NCBI GenBank assembly: GCA_024195585.1
Contig: SWBL01000104.1
Span: 83,347-147,346 of the forward strand
Length of the DNA: 64,000 bases
Direction: 5' to 3'
Origin: Aureobasidium sp. EXF-3400
Taxonomy: Eukaryota; Ascomycota; Dothideomycetes; Dothideales; Saccotheciaceae
Below, piece by piece: positions 59,301 to 64,000 of the stretch. The notes beneath the pieces are model-generated. The model saw nothing but the letters and a program-made list of their open reading frames with translations, had not been told where the DNA came from and ran no database searches. Position numbers and translations under genes: made by a program. How positions within the stretch are numbered: the stretch's first letter is position 1; each line of letters opens with the position of its first letter.

Positions 59301-62300
59301 GACTCATCACCACCATAGAAGTCTTGGAGCAGGTACTTGATGTGACCCTCGTGCACACCATCGAGAATCTCCTTGATAGGCTCATCAACCTTGGTGGAGT
59401 ACTTGACAGCCATGGGACCCTGGAGAATACAGGTTCTGCCAACATCCTCGCCGACGACAGCGGCAAGGTCCTCAGATTGCCAGAGCGAATCCTTCTTGAA
59501 GAAGAACTCGAAGCTGCCGTCGAGGGCAGGCACGAACGGCACGGGCTTCTGACCACGGCGCTGGCAGAGCTGGATGAAGTGCTGGACATCCTGAGCGTTG
59601 ATGAGCTGCTTGTCAGCCTCAGGGTAAGCGGCAAGGAACTTCTCGACAACGGCGAAAGGCTCGTTCATCTCAGAGTAGTTCTGAACGAGCGAGCTCTTGT
59701 TGGCAGTGGTAGTGAAACGCTCCTCAACACGACGGATGAAGTCGACAGTGAGTCTGGCAAGAGAAGGATCAATCCAGCGCTTCTCCTTCTTCACGTACAT
59801 CAACTCGACCATGCGGCGGACAACTTCGCCATAAGTCATGTCTTCGAGGTCGACAGAGACACCGGCAGAGTTGCGACCGAACCACACCTTCTGGAAGTCA
59901 TCGTTGAGCTTCTTGATAATGTGGTCGCGATTCTTCTTGAGCTCGGGAATACGCTTGGCCTTGTCAAGCGAGAAGATCTTCTGATCCATCTCGGCCCAGA
60001 ACAAGACACCACGAGTGGCAAGCTTGTGAATGGGCTCACCCATCTCGGAGCGCACGGTGATGACACCACCAGCAGGTCCCTTGTAGGTCTTCTCCCAGTC
60101 GGCATCGTCAAGTCCAGGAGCGTCAACGATAGCCTGCTTGGCAGCAGGGGCGGTTTTGGCCTCCTTGGCGACCATGACACGACTACCGAACAGAACACCA
60201 TCAAAAGGCATAGGAGGGTAGCCAAACTTGCTTGCCCATTGACCAGTGAGGTAAGGGTAGGTGTCCTCAGCGGCACCGAAACCACTTCCAGCGACGAGGA
60301 CAAGGTTGGGGCACTTGCGGATTCTGCCGTACATCTGGAACATGGGCTGGTGGAAGTCCTCGAAAGAGTGGTGACCACCGCCACGGCCACCAGTCCACTG
60401 CATGATGACAGGGAATCCAGGGTTGGCCTTGGCAATGTTGATACACGACTGAATGGCCTCAACTGAACCAGGCTTGAACGAGATACGCTTAATGCCCAAG
60501 GTTCTGATGTACTCGTTGGCAACCTCGACGGAAGGAACACCAGCACCAATAGTAAGAGCATCGATCGGGACACCGTCAGCGCGAAGTCTGGCGATCATGG
60601 GGATCTGCCATGCCATGGCGTGAGGGGCGACGTAAATCAGGTTAATGGTGATACCACGGCCAGCTGGGATAGACTTCTCAATCTCGGCAATGGCTGCGGT
60701 CATCTTTGCGTCGGTAAAGTAACCACCACCAGCAAGTTCGATCTCGTAACCAGCGTTCATGGTCGCGGCAACGAACTCAGCAGGGACAGTGCAGGGGGTC
60801 ATACCAGCAACCATGACTGGAGGGAGACCGAGCATGCGACTCATCTTGGTGTCAACAAAGGTCTTGCCAGCTGAAGTGCGGGCAAGCTTAGGACCATGTT
60901 CCTTGACCCAGTCGACGGCGTACTTGACGGCGTGTTCGGCGTCGCGGTCGAAGATCTCGGGCTTGTAGCCAACTTCGGCATTGGTGCCATCCATAGTGCC
61001 AGCAAGAATAACACGGACACCAGTACCATCCTTGTTGCGGTTGGTGAGAACACCAAGACCGGAGATACCACCAGGACCAAAGTCGAGGACGTGAGTGGCT
61101 CTAGGGAAAACGGTGGCTGTCTCCCAGTTGACTGAGTCTTGGGTGATCATGCGGACAAGGTGAGGAACAATGTTGTCAGTGCTCTCTTTGCTAATGTCCT
61201 TGCCAGTGTTGGTGTCATAGAGAGCGATACCCAAGTCAGAGCTGGGGATGACAATGTCCTTGAGATCCTGTTGGAGGTGGGCGTCTGCCTCTGAGAGGTA
61301 CTTGCTGTGGAAAGGAGCGGTAATAGGCAGGAAACGGTTAACGAAGCGGACCTTGCGCTCGGTGAAGGGGATACGGGTTTGGTCGAGGCCGGTAGGAGCC
61401 TTGACCTTGCGGAGACGGAGGTTCAGACCGTACAGAGACATGGGAGGACCAGTGACAACGAAGTTGCGGGCGCTGTTGACCAGGGAAATGGCAATGTGAC
61501 GGTCTTCAGGAAGATGTTGGTTGGTGGCATCGATGTGAGTCTGGACAGCCTCGCGGGTGAGGTCGCGGATTGAGAGCATAGGGGTGGGGGTACCCTCGCC
61601 GCTGTCAATCGAGTCCTGGAGGGTCGAAGGAGCCAGCGAGGTACGGGGGTATGCCTGCTGACTGCGCGAACCAATCCAGAAAAGGATAGAGAGAGCGTCT
61701 CTCGAAGCCTTGTCGAAGGTTTCCCAACTCTTGGACGCCGCAATGGCTGCAGCAGTCACGACACCCTGTGAGTGACCAGTAGTACCACTCAGTCTGTCGC
61801 GCACGTTTCCGGGGTGAGTGCCGAGAACTCTGCAAGTAACAACAAAGTGTGCGAGCTGTGTAAGACCAATCAGAGGGAAACTGACAGGTGCTGAAACAAG
61901 GTAGTCAATGTCAGGCTCAGCGTCCTTGTTGTGCAGCCAGCGCATGACGTCCAAGCCCTTGGGGTAGAGCTTCTCGACCTGAGGCTCTCTGGACAGAGTC
62001 TGCAGGTGTGCAGCTGCTGCAGTAACGAAGTCCTCAACAAATGAGGGATAGGTGGTGTAGATTTCCCTCAACTCCTCAAAGTATTCCTCAATGTTGCCCT
62101 GACCACCGAAAACTGCGTAGATGAAGGCGTTCTCGTCAGAGGCCTCGCGCAACAAAGCCGACTCGTGAGGCTTGATCGGCCTGCTGACAGCAGCTCTGGC
62201 GGCGTAGTACGATGAAACAGTGGCAAGCTTCTTCTCGTAGATGCCGGGAAGAGAAGCGGCGATGGCGTGAACCTCGTTTCCACGGAGGAATGCACGCTCG

Positions 62301-62614
62301 AACTCGTGGAGAACGAGCTTGAGCACCTCCTCGTAAGAGCCCGGGTCATCACCCTCATCGCACTCGCGGGCAACGAAGCCAATGTAGCGAGCTACAAGCT
62401 CGGTGACGGATGAAGGTTCATCATCCTGAGCAAGCTCATCTGTAGGTGTAGGGAGAGTGGCAATGAAGGCATCCTTGAGTTGCGAAGCGCTGAAGTGGAG
62501 AGCAGTGGGTATTAAAAACGAGTACTCGAGAGAGCCATGCGAAAGGATAAGAGGGCGAGAAACAGCTTGGGAACGAGGTGTCGAGACACCGGTTTGCGAG
62601 CCGGAGCCGTACAT
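56357..62614 (-). CDS. FAS1: Fatty acid synthase subunit beta
   Basis: A single intact exon of 2085 residues on the minus strand, close to the 2051 of yeast Fas1. Domain order: acetyltransferase (GHSQGVV, serine near residue 281); enoyl reductase ([20 protein letters not shown] near 750, [20 protein letters not shown]); dehydratase with a MaoC-type hot-dog motif ([20 protein letters not shown] near 1595, then [10 protein letters not shown]); and malonyl/palmitoyl transferase ([12 protein letters not shown], serine near 1834). With the alpha subunit it forms the alpha6beta6 cytosolic complex that makes palmitoyl- and stearoyl-CoA from acetyl- and malonyl-CoA. This is the primary-metabolism type, because its neighbours are housekeeping genes, not a secondary-metabolite cluster. 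The start at 62614 begins the normal MYGSGSQTG terminus. Confidence 0.98.
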   Translation of the reverse strand: MYGSGSQTGVSTPRSQAVSRPLILSHGSLEYSFLIPTALHFSASQLKDAFIATLPTPTDELAQDDEPSSVTELVARYIGFVARECDEGDDPGSYEEVLKLVLHEFERAFLRGNEVHAIAASLPGIYEKKLATVSSYYAARAAVSRPIKPHESALLREASDENAFIYAVFGGQGNIEEYFEELREIYTTYPSFVEDFVTAAAAHLQTLSREPQVEKLYPKGLDVMRWLHNKDAEPDIDYLVSAPVSFPLIGLTQLAHFVVTCRVLGTHPGNVRDRLSGTTGHSQGVVTAAAIAASKSWETFDKASRDALSILFWIGSRSQQAYPRTSLAPSTLQDSIDSGEGTPTPMLSIRDLTREAVQTHIDATNQHLPEDRHIAISLVNSARNFVVTGPPMSLYGLNLRLRKVKAPTGLDQTRIPFTERKVRFVNRFLPITAPFHSKYLSEADAHLQQDLKDIVIPSSDLGIALYDTNTGKDISKESTDNIVPHLVRMITQDSVNWETATVFPRATHVLDFGPGGISGLGVLTNRNKDGTGVRVILAGTMDGTNAEVGYKPEIFDRDAEHAVKYAVDWVKEHGPKLARTSAGKTFVDTKMSRMLGLPPVMVAGMTPCTVPAEFVAATMNAGYEIELAGGGYFTDAKMTAAIAEIEKSIPAGRGITINLIYVAPHAMAWQIPMIARLRADGVPIDALTIGAGVPSVEVANEYIRTLGIKRISFKPGSVEAIQSCINIAKANPGFPVIMQWTGGRGGGHHSFEDFHQPMFQMYGRIRKCPNLVLVAGSGFGAAEDTYPYLTGQWASKFGYPPMPFDGVLFGSRVMVAKEAKTAPAAKQAIVDAPGLDDADWEKTYKGPAGGVITVRSEMGEPIHKLATRGVLFWAEMDQKIFSLDKAKRIPELKKNRDHIIKKLNDDFQKVWFGRNSAGVSVDLEDMTYGEVVRRMVELMYVKKEKRWIDPSLARLTVDFIRRVEERFTTTANKSSLVQNYSEMNEPFAVVEKFLAAYPEADKQLINAQDVQHFIQLCQRRGQKPVPFVPALDGSFEFFFKKDSLWQSEDLAAVVGEDVGRTCILQGPMAVKYSTKVDEPIKEILDGVHEGHIKYLLQDFYGGDESKIPVVEYFGGKLLEASDEIDVEGLTVSELNNKIIYRLSASPSAALPKPDSWMSLLAGKSYSWRHAFFTADVFVQGQRFYTNPMQRIFEPAPGMMVEVNYPNDPSKTVITVKEPTSSGKFVQTIEVGPIVNNEITVQLIEDRSATGSAVALPLKFTYHPETGYAPIREVMDARNDRIKEFYYKIWFGDADVPFDTPVTSRFDGGRATVTSEAINDFVHAVGNTGEAFVDRPGKEVFAPMDFAIVVGWKAITKPIFPRKIDGDLLKLVHLSNGFRMIPGAAPLKKGDVLDTTAEVNAVINQASGKMVEVCGTITRDGKPVMEVTSQFLYRGAYTDFENTFQRKTEKPMQITLATSKDVAVLQSKEWFRLEDTEIDLLGQTLTFRLQSLVRYKNENVFSTVETVGQVEIELPSKEIIQLASVEYEAGVSHGNPVIDYLERNGSAIDQPVNFENPIPLNGKTPLELKAPASNETYAKVSGDYNPIHVSRVFSKYANLPGTITHGMYSSAAVRSLVETWAAENNVGRVRSFHVNLVGMVLPNDTIQVSLQHIGMVSGRKIITVEARNKETEDKVLIGEAEVEQPVSAYVFTGQGSQEQGMGMELYASSPVAKEVWDRADKHFLDNYGFAITNIVKNNPNEMTVHFGGPRGKAIRQNYMSMTFETVSADGSIKSEKIFKEINESTTSYTYRSPTGLLSATQFTQPALTLMEKASFEDMRAKGLVQRDSSFAGHSLGEYSALAAMAEVMPIESLVSVVFYRGLTMQVAVERDEAGRSNYSMCAVNPSRIGKTFTEQALQYVVENIAETTSWLLEIVNYNIANMQYVAAGDLRALDCLANVLNYLKVQKIDIQALMQTMSLEDVKGHLVEIIKGCAEQTEAKPKPLDLQRGFATIPLKGIDVPFHSTFLRSGVKPFRSFLLKKINKTSIDPSKLVGKYIPNVTARPFELTKEYFEDVYRLTNSPKIGNILANWESYVNDDGNKPEPTA

Positions 62615-62626
62615 GATGAAGAAAAG

Positions 62627-62796
62627 CTGCGTACGTGACCGCTGGAGATAGCAGCTGGTCAGCGAGAGGTTGAAAAAATGGTAGAGAAATTAATGCGGGG
62701 ATGCCCGGGGGTTCGAGAGGTACCCTCGACGGCGCATTCGATTCAAGGTGAAGGGACAATTCAGAAGGCAGCAGCGAGTGAGAGGATGGAGCTTAC
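62627..62796 (-). other. Candidate 5' UTR intron of FAS1
   Basis: On the minus strand a GTAAGC donor at 62796 is followed by a CGCTGAC branch site and three possible acceptors (CCAG, CTCCAG, and GTACGCAG ending at 62627), just before the FAS1 start codon. The signals are good; which acceptor is used cannot be decided. Confidence 0.5.
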
Positions 62797-63314
62797 CTAG
62801 AAATCTCACAAAGCAAGGTTGCAGTGGAAAAAAGAAGGACAATTGGCCTCGTGACAAATTCGAAGCAGCTAAAGTGCAGGCAACAGCTCCACGAACAACT
62901 AGACTCTCTCGGGGGAAAGAGAGTAGAGCTGGAAGGGAGATAGAAGAGGCTTGTCTGAGAAGAATTGAAGTGCAGACAGCTAGAGGATGGAGAGTGGAGG
63001 GAGGGAGACTGGAGAGAAGGCGGCGCTGATTCGGGTGGTGCAGGAAAGTGGCCTTCTAGTTTCTTTACGAGATAGCTTCGAGCCCCGAAGGTGAAGTTTG
63101 AAGGCGGACGGACAAGGGCCAGGGGTGACTCGGCTCTCTGCCGGTGGGCCTTTTAGCGCCAAAGTAATAAGCCTCTGGAACGCGTGCTTGGAGTTGCCCA
63201 TTCCCAACTGCTCAGACAAATTGTTGACTCAACAGTTGGGTATGCAATGCAGCTGTCCCCCGGCTGTTCACAGGATGCAGTGTAATACTCGGGCTATCTA
63301 CAAGCCTGTTTCGC

Positions 63315-63330
63315 GCGCTCGTACGAGCGC
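63315..63330. promoter_or_regulatory. Perfect 16-bp palindrome in the FAS1/FAS2 promoter
   Basis: GCGCTCGTACGAGCGC equals its own reverse complement. It sits about 530 bases from the FAS2 start and 700 from the FAS1 start. It has the form of a dimeric-regulator site, but no known factor is assigned. Confidence 0.5.
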
Positions 63331-63859
63331 TCGTCGGCCAAACGGACGTCAACGCAGGGAAAAGCAACAATTAGATGAAGCCCAAATTCCAATCTCTACC
63401 TCACTAGCTCCCGCGCTCTAAAGTTGTGGCTTGGCAGAACCGCTCACCGAATTCTCGAGAGGACAGCAGATGCGACAAAAAATTGAAAGAGGCCAGTCAG
63501 CAATCATGCCATATTTGTGCCTCATCTCAACCTCTGCACGTTAGTATTGGGATTCCTCACCAACCTTCTCGTGTGTGGTACAGTCTCGCTCATCCTTCTG
63601 CTCCACGACACTTTCTCGGTCCGTTGATCATCAGAAGGTGACCGAGCACTTCCAGGCAGCTCTTGAAGCTAGCTGCACCCTTCCACTCTTTCTTCTCCAC
63701 ACTCCTCGAATCCGAGCATTTGTTCGTTTCCTCACTTTCCTCTCCTGTCTCGTCTCGCTCCGACTCTCCGCGAGACCTTCCTCACCCATCTTTTTTTCCA
63801 ATCGCTCGTCGATTGTACATTCTTTGTAATCTGCTGTTTGCTGTTTTTCTTCCGCCAAC

Positions 63860-64000
63860 ATGCGTCCTGAGGTCGAGCAGGAGCTCGCTCACACGCTCCT
63901 TGTCGAGCTTCTCGCATACCAATTCGCCTCGCCCGTGAGATGGATTGAGACACAAGATGTTATCCTCGGCGAGAAGACCACCGAGCGCATTGTCGAAATT
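63860..64000 (+). CDS. FAS2: Fatty acid synthase subunit alpha, N-terminal fragment (runs off window)
   Basis: 47 codons are visible from the ATG at 63860 to the window edge, all open. The sequence begins [20 protein letters not shown] and continues [14 protein letters not shown], the standard N-terminus of the fungal alpha subunit, which carries the second part of the malonyl/palmitoyl transferase interface, then acyl carrier, ketoreductase, ketosynthase and phosphopantetheine transferase domains (all beyond this window). The divergent pairing with FAS1 is the usual arrangement for primary fatty acid synthase genes in many ascomycetes and should help balanced expression. Confidence 0.95.
   Translation, partial: MRPEVEQELAHTLLVELLAYQFASPVRWIETQDVILGEKTTERIVEI

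Larger units (their letters stand above)
62615..63859. promoter_or_regulatory. Divergent FAS1/FAS2 promoter region
   Basis: 1245 bases shared by the two fatty acid synthase genes. The FAS1 side has a probable 5' UTR intron (62627-62796). A perfect 16-bp palindrome lies at 63315-63330. The last 250 bases before FAS2 are CT-rich, typical of strong fungal promoters. I did not find the CCTCGG fatty-acid-response motif by eye. Confidence 0.7.

Noticed and set aside
59048..60466. 472-codon open frame on the plus strand
   Set aside because: It is exactly antisense to FAS1, shows no family motif and follows from the codon bias of FAS1; it is a shadow frame.

Overview
The window is nuclear DNA of a filamentous ascomycete (Pezizomycotina). 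A class such as Dothideomycetes is plausible from the style of the fatty acid synthase and DUF-domain proteins, but I cannot prove it. The evidence is the short introns of about 50-200 nt with GT..CTGAC/CTAAC..AG signals, a Zn(II)2Cys6 regulator, fungal-only DUF proteins, an Rsp5-type ubiquitin ligase, and a two-subunit fungal fatty acid synthase. I reconstructed 24 protein genes by joining exons by eye; two are cut by the window edges. I saw no tRNA, rRNA, CRISPR array or intact mobile element.

Layout. 1-4.7 kb holds the 3' part of an Arg/Asp/Glu-rich DUF8035 gene and an uncharacterised acidic protein with an HEFAH zinc-site motif. 4.7-11.4 kb is a gene desert of about 6.7 kb that leads into a DUF8032 regulator at 11.4-14.0 kb, possibly of the MedA/Ren1/Acr1 developmental type. 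14.7-21.5 kb carries three same-strand genes: a Zn2Cys6 transcription factor, a D-2-hydroxyacid dehydrogenase and an MFS sugar-type transporter. They may form a small catabolic group. 22.0-28.9 kb has three minus-strand genes: the C2-WW-HECT ligase Rsp5, a DMT/EamA transporter and a PQ-loop vacuolar-type transporter. A RasGEF with an SH3 domain fills 30.6-34.2 kb.

34.6-43.6 kb holds a mitochondrial-type cupin, a secreted GH17 glucanase, an arylamine N-acetyltransferase, the DEAD-box helicase Dbp9, malic enzyme and a 98-residue hydrophilic protein. 43.9-56.1 kb holds an uncharacterised Trp-rich basic protein, a PWWP chromatin reader, methylthioribulose-1-phosphate dehydratase (methionine salvage), a secreted GMC oxidoreductase, actin-capping protein beta and guanine deaminase. 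The right end is the divergent FAS1/FAS2 pair, which encodes both subunits of cytosolic fatty acid synthase from a shared 1.2-kb promoter region.

Most genes are conserved housekeeping or signalling genes, and I found no convincing new multi-gene system. The best leads are the HEFAH protein, the large leader region of the DUF8032 regulator (which contains a well-formed intron without a gene), the uncharacterised protein at 43.9 kb, two probable GC-AG introns, and an inverted repeat at 14.3-14.5 kb.
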